64,000 nt of DNA from Streptomyces sp. NWU339 (GCF_003143855.1 NZ_QFRK01000036.1:18984-82983); one strand, 5' to 3'; positions 36,907 through 45,995 are shown, counted from the stretch's first letter. Numbers and translations: made by a program. The notes: generated by a model from the sequence alone, not told the origin.

Positions 36907-38457
36907 CTACGTGCAGTTCTTGCCCTTGTTGATGCACTTGACCACCTTGTTCATCAGGCTCTCGTCCATGACGTTGATGAAGTCGTTGTGGTCGGTGATC
37001 GGCTTGTGCAGCTGCTCCGGGAAGCTGTCCACTGCGTACGGGTTCTTCACCTGACCGTTCTCGATGGTCGGGGTGGGAACGTCGTACACCAGGCGGACCT
37101 GGAGCTGCGGAATGGCCTTGAAGCCGTTCGGGCAGCTGCCGTCCGCCTGGACGAACGCCACGTGGTCACGGTGGTTGGCGCTGTCGGCGTTCTGTCCGTC
37201 CCAGCAGCTCTGGAAGTTGGACGTGCGCACGAGCTGGCTGCCCTCGGGGCACAGCACGTACTTGTCCGTGGACTGCCGGTCCTCGAAGCCGGTGCAGCTG
37301 TACGAGGTGTTGGCGTTCTTGAGACCGTTGGTGAACGCCTTGGCGTCACCGGTGATGATGCGCATGAGCTTCGGGATCGCGACGACCTTGCTCCGCTTGT
37401 TGCCGACGAACCGGAGCTGGGCCTCCTGCGCCTGCAGGATCCTGCCGACGTTGCCCTCGGCGCCGCCGCCCTGGTCGGCCGCGTCGAACTCCTGGGTGCC
37501 GTCCTGCACGCGCAGCACCGGCCAGAAGTACGAGGACTTGTCGCCCTGGTTCTGGCAGCTGGTCCCGGCGGCGACCAGGTCGTCGTCGCTGGAGAGCGAG
37601 CTGTTGTTCTGGTTGCCGACGTAGTCGTGCATGTGGTGCGCGCCGTTCGCGACACCGGGGGCCACGATGATGTTGTCGCTGTTGTGCAGCTTGTTCTCGT
37701 TGACGCCGCACTTCGTGGTGAAGCTGCCCTTGGAACCGGACCTGCCGTTGGCGGCCAGACCGTTCGGCAGGTCGCGCGAGTTCGGCTGGACGTCGTTGAT
37801 GTCGATGAAGTCATCGGCGAACGGGCCCGCGGCGCCGTTGCCGTTGTCGTTCGGGGTCTGCCCCTCGCCCTGGCCCTGGCCGTTGTCCTGGCCCTGGTCA
37901 TTGCCCTGGCCGTTGTCCTGACCGCCGCCGTTCTGACCGTCGCCGTTCTGACCGTCGCCGTTCTGACCGTCGGTCGGCTGCGGCTGGTCGGCGGGGCGGC
38001 CGGAGCAGGGGGCGAGTTCGTCCAGGTTCCCGGGGGCCTGGCCGCCCGCGCGGTTGATCTCCAGCTTGATCCGGTCGAGGAGCACCTTACGACGGTCCTT
38101 GAGCGGACCCAGAATGGCATTCTGGACGTACTGCGAGTCCCCGGCCTGAGCCTGGCGCGTGGTGACCAGGCGCTGGTAGGCGTCGGTGATCTGCTGGTCC
38201 ATCGAGGCCAGTTCACCGTCGACCTCACCGCGGGCCTGGTCCGGCACGTCGGAGAGCTGCTGGCCGACGTCCGGGCAGTCGATCGTGGCGATCTGCGCCG
38301 CGCTCGTCTTCGTCCGGTTCTGCGACGGGCCCGACTCGCCGGCCGAGGCGTAGAAGTTCGCCCAGACCAGCCCGCCCCCACCGAGCGCCAGGGCCGCCGT
38401 CCCGGCCACGGCTTTGGCGGCCAACGGCATACGGCGTTTTCTTGTATTGCGTCCCAT
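36907..38457 (-). CDS. secreted DUF1996-domain protein
   Basis: 516 residues. A signal or anchor segment MPLAAKAVAGTAALALGGGGLVWAN follows a basic start. A helical stretch (about 40-120) and a Gln/Asn/Gly/Asp repeat linker (GDGQNGDGQNGGGQDNGQGN, about 155-190) lead to a DUF1996 domain. The latter shows HMHDYVGNQNNSS, YFWPVLRVQDG, SCWDGQNADSANHRDHVAF and VRLVYDVPTP. DUF1996 proteins are secreted in fungi and actinobacteria; their role is not established. ATG 38457 follows AGAGGAG. Confidence 0.87.
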   Translation of the reverse strand: MGRNTRKRRMPLAAKAVAGTAALALGGGGLVWANFYASAGESGPSQNRTKTSAAQIATIDCPDVGQQLSDVPDQARGEVDGELASMDQQITDAYQRLVTTRQAQAGDSQYVQNAILGPLKDRRKVLLDRIKLEINRAGGQAPGNLDELAPCSGRPADQPQPTDGQNGDGQNGDGQNGGGQDNGQGNDQGQDNGQGQGEGQTPNDNGNGAAGPFADDFIDINDVQPNSRDLPNGLAANGRSGSKGSFTTKCGVNENKLHNSDNIIVAPGVANGAHHMHDYVGNQNNSSLSSDDDLVAAGTSCQNQGDKSSYFWPVLRVQDGTQEFDAADQGGGAEGNVGRILQAQEAQLRFVGNKRSKVVAIPKLMRIITGDAKAFTNGLKNANTSYSCTGFEDRQSTDKYVLCPEGSQLVRTSNFQSCWDGQNADSANHRDHVAFVQADGSCPNGFKAIPQLQVRLVYDVPTPTIENGQVKNPYAVDSFPEQLHKPITDHNDFINVMDESLMNKVVKCINKGKNCT

Positions 38458-38672
38458 TGAACTCCTCTGACCTTCCTTGCGGGGCATCCCATTGCGGGGC
38501 ATCGAGGCGCCCGACAGGAGTGAAGCGGCTCCCTTGAGTACGGGAGCCGCCCCACGGGTGTTCACCCGTCTCGGAAATTGATGAGAAGTTCGTACGGCAC
38601 TCTGGTTTCAACACCCCCTGCGATACGGGTAGTTGTCGATCGTGGACGTCGAGTGAGGGTGCGGGTCCGGTT

Positions 38673-39689
38673 TCACCGGCTCTGGCCTCCCCCGGCCGCG
38701 AGGACCTTCGCCTCCACCTCCGGGTCGAGCCCCTTGAGCGTCCGGTCCGGGCGATGGGGTGCCGTTCCGCCGACGGCCCGCAGCCAGCGCCAGGTGTCGG
38801 CCACGGTCTCGGCGACGGGACGGCAGCGCAGCCCCGTCGCGACCGCCCGGGAGACGTCCGCGCAGTGCAGGGCGCCGTGCGCTTCGCTGTCCGGCGGCAC
38901 CCACACCGGCAGCTGCGTCCACGGTTCGATGCCGGCCTGAAGGATCACCTCCGGCGCAGTCCACCGCAGCTCGGCCGTGCCCCCGGTCACCTCCGCGCAC
39001 GCCTCCAGCAGCGCGCCGATCGTGGCGTGCCCCTGCGGGCCGAACAGGTTGTACGGGCCGCTCAGCTCCCGCTGGGCCGCCCCGAGGATCCACTCGGCGA
39101 GGTCGCGGACGTCGATGTACTGGACGGGCAGGTCACGCGGCCCCGGAGCGAGGGCCGGGCCGCCGCGTGCCATCCGGTTCAGCCACCAGGGCAGTCGGCC
39201 GACGTTCTCGTACGGCCCGAGGATCAGCCCCGCCCGCACCAGCACCGACCGGTCCGCGCCGAAGGCGTCCACGGCGGCCAGCTCGCCGCCCCGCTTGTCC
39301 TGCGGGTACTCGGTGAGGTCGGCGTCCGCGCGGGCGCCCGCCACCACCGGGGCCTGCTCGGTGTACCCGGCGGGCGCGGGCCACTCGTACACCGAGCAGC
39401 TCGACACGTACACGTACCGTCCGGCGCGGCCCCGCAGCAGCCGCGCCGTGTCCCGGACGGCGCGCGGGGCGGCCGACCAGGTGTCGACGACGACGTCCCA
39501 CTCACCGGCCGCCTCGTCCAGGGCGGCCAGACCGTCGACGGCGGTCCGGTCGCCCAGCAGCGACCGGACGCCCGGCGGGGCCTCGTGCCGCCCCCGGTGG
39601 AAGACGGTCACCTCCCAGCCCCGCCCGAGCGCCGCCTCCACCACGGCCCGCCCCGCGAACTCCGTACCGCCCAGCATCAGAAGCCTCAT
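38673..39689 (-). CDS. NAD-dependent epimerase/dehydratase (extended SDR)
   Basis: 338 residues. A Rossmann start MRLLMLGGTEFAGRAVVEAA carries the nucleotide-binding glycines. YVYVSSCSVYEWPAPAG and the downstream YPQDKRGGE supply the Ser/Tyr-Lys type active-site elements, with the usual YxxxK reading YPQDK. The C-terminal half would bind the sugar or other substrate. It is cytoplasmic, with no pathway partners next to it. Start ATG 39689. Confidence 0.85.
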   Translation of the reverse strand: MRLLMLGGTEFAGRAVVEAALGRGWEVTVFHRGRHEAPPGVRSLLGDRTAVDGLAALDEAAGEWDVVVDTWSAAPRAVRDTARLLRGRAGRYVYVSSCSVYEWPAPAGYTEQAPVVAGARADADLTEYPQDKRGGELAAVDAFGADRSVLVRAGLILGPYENVGRLPWWLNRMARGGPALAPGPRDLPVQYIDVRDLAEWILGAAQRELSGPYNLFGPQGHATIGALLEACAEVTGGTAELRWTAPEVILQAGIEPWTQLPVWVPPDSEAHGALHCADVSRAVATGLRCRPVAETVADTWRWLRAVGGTAPHRPDRTLKGLDPEVEAKVLAAGGGQSR

Positions 39690-39769
39690 ACCGTCCGACT
39701 CTGCCGGGTCGGGCGGGCCGGGGGAACAGGAATCTGCCGAGGGCAGAGCAGAGCGGGGACAGGCCGCCC

Positions 39770-40447
39770 TCAGGGTGTGTACTTGTAGCCGACCCGGCGC
39801 ACGGTCTGGATCCTGCCCCGGTGCTCGGCGCCCAGCTTGCGGCGCAGCCGGGCGACGTGGACGTCGACGGTGCGGCCGTCGCCCACATGACCGTAGCCCC
39901 ACACGGTGGCGACCAGGTGGTCGCGGGTGTGCACCCGGTTCGGGTGTGCCACGAGATGGGCGAGCAGCTCGAACTCCAGGTAGGTGAGGTCGAGTTGCCG
40001 CCCGTCCACCTCGGCGGTGCGCCGCACGGCGTCGACCCGGACCGGCACGTCGTCCCCAGGGGGCGCGGCGGGGGCGGACGACGGGTCGGCGTCCGGTACC
40101 GCCACCGGGAACGGCGGCTGCTGGTCGGCGGGGACCAGCACCAGGTAGCCGACCATGGGCGGGCGTCCGGGCAGGACGGGCAGGGTGTGCTGCGGTGCGG
40201 GCAGCCAGGTGGCCCCCGGAGGGAGCAGGTCCGCGACCGTGACGACCTCGTCCGGGGCGACGGCCCGCAGCCGGTGGCGGGGACGGCCGTCGGCCGGGAC
40301 GGTACGGGGCGCGATGGGGGCGGCGGGTGTGGAGGACGCCGAGGTCACGGAGTTCGCGGCGCGCACGGAGTTCGCGGGGGTCGCAGCGTTCGCGAGGTTC
40401 ACGGGATTCGTGGAGTTTGCGGGGGAGAGGGAACGAGTGGTCGCCAT
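39770..40447 (-). CDS. winged-helix (OmpR C-terminal type) regulator without a receiver domain
   Basis: 225 residues. The last 100 form an OmpR/PhoB-like DNA-binding domain: LDLTYLEFELLAHLVAHPNR, then DGRTVDVHVARLRRKLG and VRRVGYKYTP. In place of a receiver domain the N-terminus has a low-complexity Ala/Asn/Ser/Thr tract (encoded by ~9-base repeats at 40339-40440) and a Pro-rich middle. It is thus not a standard two-component regulator. The start at ATG 40447 has no ribosome site, and a start within the repeat tract cannot be excluded. It ends 81 bases before the epimerase gene on the same strand. Confidence 0.82.
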   Translation of the reverse strand: MATTRSLSPANSTNPVNLANAATPANSVRAANSVTSASSTPAAPIAPRTVPADGRPRHRLRAVAPDEVVTVADLLPPGATWLPAPQHTLPVLPGRPPMVGYLVLVPADQQPPFPVAVPDADPSSAPAAPPGDDVPVRVDAVRRTAEVDGRQLDLTYLEFELLAHLVAHPNRVHTRDHLVATVWGYGHVGDGRTVDVHVARLRRKLGAEHRGRIQTVRRVGYKYTP

Positions 40448-40566
40448 GAGGGGTCAGCTCTTTCGCGCGAAGGGTTCGTCGAGAGGACTCGACCGCCACG
40501 AGTTCGTGGTCGGGCCGGTCGAGGACGTACGCGGTTCGCGCCGGCGGAAGGCCGGGAGGTACGGCG

Positions 40567-40689
40567 TCAGAGGGCCGGCGCGGTCGTCGCGCGGCAACAC
40601 TCGCGGTCGAAGTCGTCGTGCTGACGGGAGGGCCAGAAGGGCTCGAGGTCCTGACGACCTGTCGCGATGAGCTCCCGGAAACCGTCCAT
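40567..40689 (-). CDS. small 40-residue protein
   Basis: The minus strand from ATG 40689 encodes MDGFRELIATGRQDLEPFWP followed by SRQHDDFDRECCRATTAPAL. Codon third positions are about 85 percent G/C, as in true genes here, and the peptide has a balanced composition with a Cys-Cys pair. A GGGGG run precedes the ATG closely. It is too short for routine prediction. No family was recognised. It lies upstream of the winged-helix regulator on the same strand. Confidence 0.45.
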   Translation of the reverse strand: MDGFRELIATGRQDLEPFWPSRQHDDFDRECCRATTAPAL

Positions 40690-40781
40690 GCCCCCATTGA
40701 AGCAGACCAAGGCTCCCGGCAGGAGCCCCGGTTCACCACGTGGACTGTGGGGTGCGGGCTTCTCGCTCCTCCCTGAACGCA

Positions 40782-40829
40782 GGGAGCCCTCCCCCGCTCT
40801 CGACGGCGGTCGAGCAGGGAAGGGCTCCC
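40782..40829. terminator. long imperfect inverted repeat
   Basis: GGGAGCCCT (40782-40790) pairs with AGGGCTCCC (40821-40829), and the inside adds GCTCTCGAC against GTCGAGC. It sits between the small-protein gene and the end of the secreted-protein gene, a likely terminator for the message coming from the right or left. The gap 40690-40928 otherwise holds nothing clear. Confidence 0.5.
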
Positions 40830-40928
40830 GTCACACCCCGAGGCGGCGACCCGGGTCGGGGCGGTACCGTGGCACGCCCCGCCCCCCGAACTGGGTCCGC
40901 GCCCCGGAGGGCTTGTGGCGGCCCGGGG

Positions 40929-41618
40929 TCAGCCCACCTTCTCGATGAGCGCCCGGCGGATCAGGAACTTGCCGGGCTCCCGGACCTGCTCGAAAGCCGC
41001 GTCGTTGAGCAGGGCGCAGCTGCCGGACACCCCGGTGACCTCCACCGTCGTGGACTTGTTGTTGTCCAGGTTGGTGACCTTCAGCTTGGTCCCGGCCGGG
41101 AACTGGTTGCTGGACGCCGCCGGGGCGCCGGCCTCACCGGAGAGGGTGACCGTGGAGCCGTTGCACACCTGCTCGCCGGAGGCCGCCGCGCCGTCGCCGC
41201 CCGGGTTCTGCGCGGCGTCGCCCCCGCCGGCCTGCTCACCGGGGGCGGGCTGAGCGGGCTGCGCGGGCTGAGCGGGCTGTGCCAGCTGGGAGTCCTGAGC
41301 CGACTCCCCAACCGTGCACCCGGACGCCCTCTGCTTGAGCTCGATCTCGGCGATGACCGCTTCGCGGTTGGCGATCCGCGCCTCGGACTGCGCATCGGGA
41401 TTGGCCCGTTGGCCCTCGATGAACTTCTGGTTGTTGCCGAGCGCCGTGGCGAGACCCTGGCAGACCGTCGAGTCGGCCGCCGACTTGGTGGTGGACGCCG
41501 CCGTCTGGGAGGCATTCGACGTGCTCGCCATGACGAAAGCACCGCCGCCGGCCACCGTCGCGGCGCTCAGCAGCAACGCGAGCTTCTTCTTGGGGCCGAG
41601 AGTTCTCCTGCGCGACAT
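40929..41618 (-). CDS. secreted protein with RlpA/double-psi-barrel-like C-terminus
   Basis: 229 residues. A signal peptide (MSRRRTLGPKKKLALLLSAA, then a hydrophobic stretch to about 35) is followed by a helical segment (QGLATALGNNQKFIEGQRAN; AEIELKQRASG). A Pro/Ala/Gln repeat linker (QLAQPAQPAQPAQPA) leads to a beta-rich domain with VTLSGEAGAPAASSNQFPAG, LKVTNLDNNKSTTVEVTGV and SCALLNDAAFEQVREPGKFL. The latter resembles double-psi beta-barrels of RlpA-like proteins. Likely exported and cell-wall associated. The helix-plus-linker layout resembles that of the DUF1996 protein at 36907-38457. Confidence 0.8.
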   Translation of the reverse strand: MSRRRTLGPKKKLALLLSAATVAGGGAFVMASTSNASQTAASTTKSAADSTVCQGLATALGNNQKFIEGQRANPDAQSEARIANREAVIAEIELKQRASGCTVGESAQDSQLAQPAQPAQPAQPAPGEQAGGGDAAQNPGGDGAAASGEQVCNGSTVTLSGEAGAPAASSNQFPAGTKLKVTNLDNNKSTTVEVTGVSGSCALLNDAAFEQVREPGKFLIRRALIEKVG

Positions 41619-41732
41619 GCGCGCCTCCTGAAGCGGTAGGGGAACGTACGCCGCTATGTACGAGATGCCGAACGAAGTTACTCAGCGGTCCGGCGGACTC
41701 CCCGGAGTGGCCTGCGTCACAGCCGCTTGGTC

Positions 41733-42107
41733 TCAGGCGTCAGGCGTCTGACGGGACAGGGCGTCCCGTACCGCATCCTCGCTGCGGGCCACTACCGCCG
41801 TGCCGTCCTCGGCCGTGATGATCGGACGCTGGATCAGCTCGGGGTGCTCGGCGAGCGCCGCGATCCAGCGCTCCCGTGAACCGGCGTCCCGCGGCCACTC
41901 CTTGAGCCCGAGTTCCCCGGCGGCCGCCTCCCCGGTGCGGGTGATGTCCCACGGCTCCAGCCCCAGCCGCTCCAGCACCTCACGGATCTCGCCCTGACTC
42001 GGCACGTCCTCCAGATAGCGGCGGACGGTGTAGTCGGCGCCCTCGGCGTCCAGCAGGGTGAGGGCGCTGCGGCACTTGGAACAGGCCGGATTGATCCAGA
42101 TCTCCAT
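41733..42107 (-). CDS. ArsC/Spx-family thioredoxin-fold protein
   Basis: 124 residues. It starts MEIWINPACSKCRSALTLLD with a CxxC near the N-terminus, then RRYLEDVPSQGEIREVLERL, WDITRTGEAAAGELGLKEWP and LIQRPIITAEDGTAVVARSE. Length and motifs match arsenate-reductase-like ArsC/YffB proteins, small cytoplasmic redox proteins. No arsenic genes are near, so a general redox role is as likely as arsenate reduction. Start ATG 42107 is preceded by GGTGAG. Confidence 0.87.
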   Translation of the reverse strand: MEIWINPACSKCRSALTLLDAEGADYTVRRYLEDVPSQGEIREVLERLGLEPWDITRTGEAAAGELGLKEWPRDAGSRERWIAALAEHPELIQRPIITAEDGTAVVARSEDAVRDALSRQTPDA

Positions 42108-42248
42108 GCCGCTCACCGTACGCCCCCTCCGCTCTCCGCCGAGCCGCTGTTCGAATTCCCCATCGCCCCCGGGGGGCACCTTCCGAACCAGGCGTTCCAC
42201 AGCCGGAACACCTTCTTCACCTGGGCGTTCGGTGACTTCTCCGGGGCC

Positions 42249-42276
42249 TTCGGATGTCAGTGCCGGGCAGTAAACT
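42249..42276 (+). promoter_or_regulatory. possible promoter of the small protein gene at 42352
   Basis: TAAACT (42271-42276) is a fair -10 box, with a weak TTCGGA (42249-42254) 16 bases upstream. The gap 42108-42351 has no other feature except a weak 38-codon frame (42255-42371) that overlaps the next start. Confidence 0.35.
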
Positions 42277-42351
42277 GGAAGCAGTGTTCGAGGGTGTTGC
42301 CGGGATCGGCGTGGATCTCGGTGGGCACCCTGACCGCGACAGGAGGATGCC

Positions 42352-42666
42352 GTGCCCGCTGCCGCACTGAAGCCGAAGCCCCTGCCCACCCAGTCCACCG
42401 CGAAGCGTCCCGTCCTGCTCGAAACGCCCTGCGCGCCCGTTGAGAAGCGGCCGCTGCCGCCGGGCCGCCCGCGGGAGTGGTACGTCACGCACAACCGCCG
42501 GCTCAAGGCGATGCGGCTCGCCATCGCCCTGCTCGACTCCGGCGTCTACCTGCCCGATCAGGCACCCGACGAGACGATACGAAGCACGGCGGAACTGATC
42601 GGAATCCACCCGCCGTCGAACACGACCTGCCGCATGGTCCGCTCCTTCATGCGCTGCAACCGCTAG
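42352..42666 (+). CDS. conserved-looking small protein of unknown function
   Basis: 104 residues from GTG 42352, with AGGAGGA 5 bases upstream. The first 45 residues are Pro/Lys-rich. The second half (REWYVTHNRRLKAMRLAIALLDSGVY) is helical and basic and ends CRMVRSFMRCNR. There is no signal peptide or membrane segment. No family was recognised; a nucleic-acid-binding role is possible from the charge. It converges on the HEAT-repeat gene, with 28 bases between. Confidence 0.7.
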   Translation: MPAAALKPKPLPTQSTAKRPVLLETPCAPVEKRPLPPGRPREWYVTHNRRLKAMRLAIALLDSGVYLPDQAPDETIRSTAELIGIHPPSNTTCRMVRSFMRCNR

Positions 42667-42694
42667 CCGACAGGGTCGACGGGCGGGGTCTGTT

Positions 42695-44122
42695 TCAGGA
42701 GGACAGCCCCGCCTCCCACTTGCGCCGCTTCAGGACGTACTCGCTGAACAGATGGCCGGCCCGGTCGAGCAGTTCGCCCACCTCCGGGTCCCCGGGGCGC
42801 GCGTCGGCGGCCGGATGCCAGCGCTGCACCGACTGTCCGGCCCACATCCGCAGCCTGTCGTCCGGATCCTCCAGCAGGGCGACCGCCGCCCGCAGTCCGA
42901 TGACCCCGCCCCGGGCATCGAACAGCCGGAACGCGGCGACCCGAACATGCCGGGGGCGCCCGGTATCGAGGAACCCCATCAGACGGTTAGCGGGGAGCGC
43001 CCCGGAGAGGGGAAGCAGAGCGATGGCCGCCTCCCGCACCACACCGGACGCGGGGTCGTCGAGCAGCGGCAACAGCTGCTCCGTGTCGCTCACGTCGAGG
43101 GTGCGCAGCCCGACCACCGCCCGTGCCCGTACGGCCGGTGCCGGGTGGGCGAGCAGCGGCCACAGCAGTTCCGCGTCGGCGCGCTGTCCGCACTCCGCCA
43201 GTCCGATGACCGCACCGGGCGGCACCGCCGGGTCCGCCGGGTCCGTGCACCGCTCCCGATACCAGGGCAGCGGATCCGTCCCGTGCTGTCGTAGAACGTA
43301 GCGCGCGCAGGCCCGGACGACCGCGGACCGGTCGGCGAGGAACTCCACCGCCCACTCGGGCCGCCCGGCCCGCCTCAGCGCGGTGACACCGGCCGACCGT
43401 GCCCGTGGGTTGCGCGCGCCCAGCAGCGGCTCCAGTACGTCGTCCCGGTCGTCCCGGCTCTCGCCGGTGCTTGTGGCAGCCAGGGCGGCGTCGGCGCAGA
43501 GGGCCTGGACGACCGTGTCGTCGTCCCGGGCGGCGTGGCGGGCCAGCTCACCGGGGGAGAGGAGACCTCCTCCGACGACCGACCGGAAGGCGAACCGGCG
43601 CAGGGTGCGGTCGGGGTGGGTGCACAGGGGCAGCAGCAGTTCGTGCGGAGCCCGGCGGAGCGCGGTACCGAGCAGTTCGAGGCCGAAGCCCCCGCGTTCG
43701 CGGCGGGCGACCCGCAGAACCAGCGGTGCGAGGGAGACAACCGTCTCCGCACTCACCTCCCCGGCGAGGGTCTCGACCAGCAACTGCCGGGCCCGTTCGC
43801 GCACGGGCGCTGCCCAGTCGGCGGCACGCACGACGAGCAGGGGAAACAGCACGGGGTGCTCCGCCACCCCGACCAGCGCACGCTCACGTATCCGCCCGTC
43901 GGGATGGCACAGGGCGAGAACCAGCAGCGACTCTTCCGGCAGCCCGACGGCTGCTGGGTCCGGCAGCGGCGCGGACCGATACCGCACCGACGCGCGCACG
44001 CCTTCGTCCAGCGCGATCCAGGCACTCCCACTCGGTTCGGCGATGTCCAGCACCTCACCGAGGGCGGCGCCCCGGGCCAGGCGCGCCGCCTCCGTCTCCC
44101 CGCTGAAGACGCCCTTGTTCAT
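42695..44122 (-). CDS. HEAT-repeat protein
   Basis: 475 residues of repeated helical pairs, for example LCHPDGRIRERALVGVAEHP, LAHPAPAVRARAVVGLRTLD and LLDDPASGVVREAAIALLPL. These are HEAT/PBS-lyase-type scaffold repeats without catalytic motifs, probably a cytoplasmic protein-binding scaffold. It starts 10 bases after the stop of the small membrane protein gene, so the two form an operon. ATG 44122. Confidence 0.82.
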   Translation of the reverse strand: MNKGVFSGETEAARLARGAALGEVLDIAEPSGSAWIALDEGVRASVRYRSAPLPDPAAVGLPEESLLVLALCHPDGRIRERALVGVAEHPVLFPLLVVRAADWAAPVRERARQLLVETLAGEVSAETVVSLAPLVLRVARRERGGFGLELLGTALRRAPHELLLPLCTHPDRTLRRFAFRSVVGGGLLSPGELARHAARDDDTVVQALCADAALAATSTGESRDDRDDVLEPLLGARNPRARSAGVTALRRAGRPEWAVEFLADRSAVVRACARYVLRQHGTDPLPWYRERCTDPADPAVPPGAVIGLAECGQRADAELLWPLLAHPAPAVRARAVVGLRTLDVSDTEQLLPLLDDPASGVVREAAIALLPLSGALPANRLMGFLDTGRPRHVRVAAFRLFDARGGVIGLRAAVALLEDPDDRLRMWAGQSVQRWHPAADARPGDPEVGELLDRAGHLFSEYVLKRRKWEAGLSS

Positions 44123-44132
44123 CCCGCGCTGA

Positions 44133-44390
44133 TCAGTACGGGCGGAAGTTGATGTAACCGAGGAAAACGATCACCGCAGCGACGCAGCCGAGGACCACGG
44201 CCGTGGAGACCCATGACGACGAGCTGCGGGACGCCCTGCGCTCCGGCTCACCGCGGAACGGGACCGGGCCGGGCGGGTTGTCCTTCCAGCGTGCGGCGAG
44301 CATCCGGGCGCGGGCCGATGGCTCCTTGCGCTCGGCCCTGTCCGCCCACTTGATGTCGAACTCGCGCTCCTCGTCGTCCCTTTCGGGCAT
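44133..44390 (-). CDS. small membrane protein
   Basis: 85 residues: a charged cytoplasmic half (MPERDDEEREFDIKWADRAE) and one C-terminal membrane segment (STAVVLGCVAAVIVFLGYI). It is a tail-anchored layout with no known family. AGAGG precedes ATG 44390. It heads the operon with the HEAT-repeat gene. Confidence 0.75.
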   Translation of the reverse strand: MPERDDEEREFDIKWADRAERKEPSARARMLAARWKDNPPGPVPFRGEPERRASRSSSSWVSTAVVLGCVAAVIVFLGYINFRPY

Positions 44391-44829
44391 CCCCGTGAAC
44401 CTCTCTCGAACAGCAGTGCCAGTTTTCCATCATTCCTCTCCGGGCCCACCGAGGAAAGCACGTTCCAGACATACGACAGCTCACCCGTCCCACGTACCTC
44501 ATGCACATCCCATGTGACACGTCAGGAAGCGTCCAGGCACGTGACCTCAAAGACCTTGTGTCGGGCGGTGTGATCGACGTCTGTGCGCGTCTGGGGGGCG
44601 TCGGCCGCCTCGGGGGCGTGGCGACCGACGCTGGTTGCGCTCCCTCGACCTGTCCAGAGTATGGAGACCACCGCCGGTGCCCTCCACCGTTACCTGACGG
44701 GCGGACCTCAGGTATCGCCGGACGCTTGGAAGCAGGCGAGCGCTACCAGCCAGGGGAGGCATGACAACAAGCACGGCTGAAGCTGATGAGGCTTTGTGAG
44801 AACGGCTCTGCCCGGAATATCGAGAGACC
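44391..44829. other. intergenic region with no supported gene
   Basis: This region holds divergent promoters for the genes at 44390 and 44830. No frame has convincing codon use and no strong hairpin or repeat was seen. Its GC content looks slightly lower than its surroundings. Confidence 0.4.
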
Positions 44830-45711
44830 ATGCTGTCCGGATTCGACCACCGGGGGCTGGCCCATGAACTCGACCAGAAGCACGCCCATCGCATCCGGCG
44901 CGACGTGATCTCAGGCTTCCCTCCACCGACGGAGGAACCGGCTCCGGCCGCGCCACTTCAATGCAGCACCGTCGAACGTCCATTGCCACCCGTGCTCGAG
45001 TGCGTGCGGCAAGTCGCTCGCGATCAAGGAAACCGGCAGGGCAATCTTCCCGGCGGAACCGCCTGGTGGCTCACCGACGAGGCCGACGGCTTCCCCGGCG
45101 ACCGCGAAGTCGTCTTCGGGTTGGCCGACTCGGTCATGCATCAGGGCACCTGCTACCCGCACACCGCCGACGGGATTCCCTTGCTGGCCGGTCTCGCAGC
45201 CCACGAGGACATTCGTCCCGCGCATCGAGCCGTTTTCACCACGTTCCTGTTCGAAGCAGCCACCATCGGGCAGCGCCTGGCTGCTTCCGGGGCCGACCGC
45301 AGAGTCGCCCTGGGCCTTCCGCTGGAGGAGAGAGAGGACGAACTCGAGGCCCGCCACGCGGTCGAAGCCGCAGCGCCGTACCTCCTGGACCGCTGGGACA
45401 GTGAGGACGAAGCCGTGCAGTTCACGCTCGCCGCCCTCGCGGCAGCGACTCGGCACAGCGCCTCGAGTGCACGGATCCTGCACCTGGCGGAGCGCTGGAG
45501 CACGGGGCCCCGGACGGATGCTCTGCGTCTTGCAGCTGCTCTGGCCGGCACCGACTCCGCCGAGGTGGCCACCGTTCTCCGCGGCATCGTCGAGAGCGGT
45601 GTCATACGTCCCGACAAGGTCCCGAGTCCTCTCGCGCCCACACGAGGCGCGGCGCTTGATCTGCTCAAATCCCTGGTCGAGCGGGAGATGTCTCCGCTGT
45701 CGGCCCCATGA
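44830..45711 (+). CDS. hypothetical helical-repeat protein
   Basis: 293 residues, alpha-helical throughout. It includes GVPLLAGL-like text (DGIPLLAGLAAHEDIRPAHR), LDRWDSEDEAVQFTLAALAA, LRLAAALAGTDSAEVATVLR and a C-terminal LDLLKSLVEREMSPLSAP, reminiscent of HEAT-like repeats. Codon use is less G/C-biased than in its neighbours (many A/T third positions in 44830-45150), so it may have been acquired. ATG 44830 has only a weak GAGAG upstream. Function unknown. Confidence 0.6.
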   Translation: MLSGFDHRGLAHELDQKHAHRIRRDVISGFPPPTEEPAPAAPLQCSTVERPLPPVLECVRQVARDQGNRQGNLPGGTAWWLTDEADGFPGDREVVFGLADSVMHQGTCYPHTADGIPLLAGLAAHEDIRPAHRAVFTTFLFEAATIGQRLAASGADRRVALGLPLEEREDELEARHAVEAAAPYLLDRWDSEDEAVQFTLAALAAATRHSASSARILHLAERWSTGPRTDALRLAAALAGTDSAEVATVLRGIVESGVIRPDKVPSPLAPTRGAALDLLKSLVEREMSPLSAP

Positions 45712-45797
45712 GGCAGCGATGCTCACCGGGCTTCGCCCCGCTCTCCTTGACCAGGAGACCGGGGAGGCTGCCGCCGTGCGCAGAGCCCGGAGAGTCG

Positions 45798-45837
45798 GCG
45801 AGGGCCGCTACCCCGACCATGGGGTAGCGGCCCTCGC
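45798..45837. terminator. bidirectional terminator between the helical-repeat gene and glnA
   Basis: A perfect 17-bp stem (45798-45814 with 45821-45837, GCGAGGGCCGCTACCCC on the left) has a 6-base loop. It lies between the two convergent stops at 45711 and 45996. Confidence 0.8.
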
Positions 45838-45995
45838 AGCGTTTCCGGCCCGAAGCCGGAGAAGTGGCCGGGTGGTTCACACTCGGTGCGCAAGGGGTCG
45901 GAGAACGGACAGCGACAGCGAGAACTGCTGAGAAGTGTTTTCGCAGGTCACAGTATGTTTACAGGGCTTCCGTCCAGGTCGCCCGACCCCGCATC

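Noticed and set aside
42255..42371. 38-codon upstream frame before the gene at 42352
   Set aside because: There is no ribosome site, its third-base composition is weak, and it overlaps the next gene; a promoter reading fits better.
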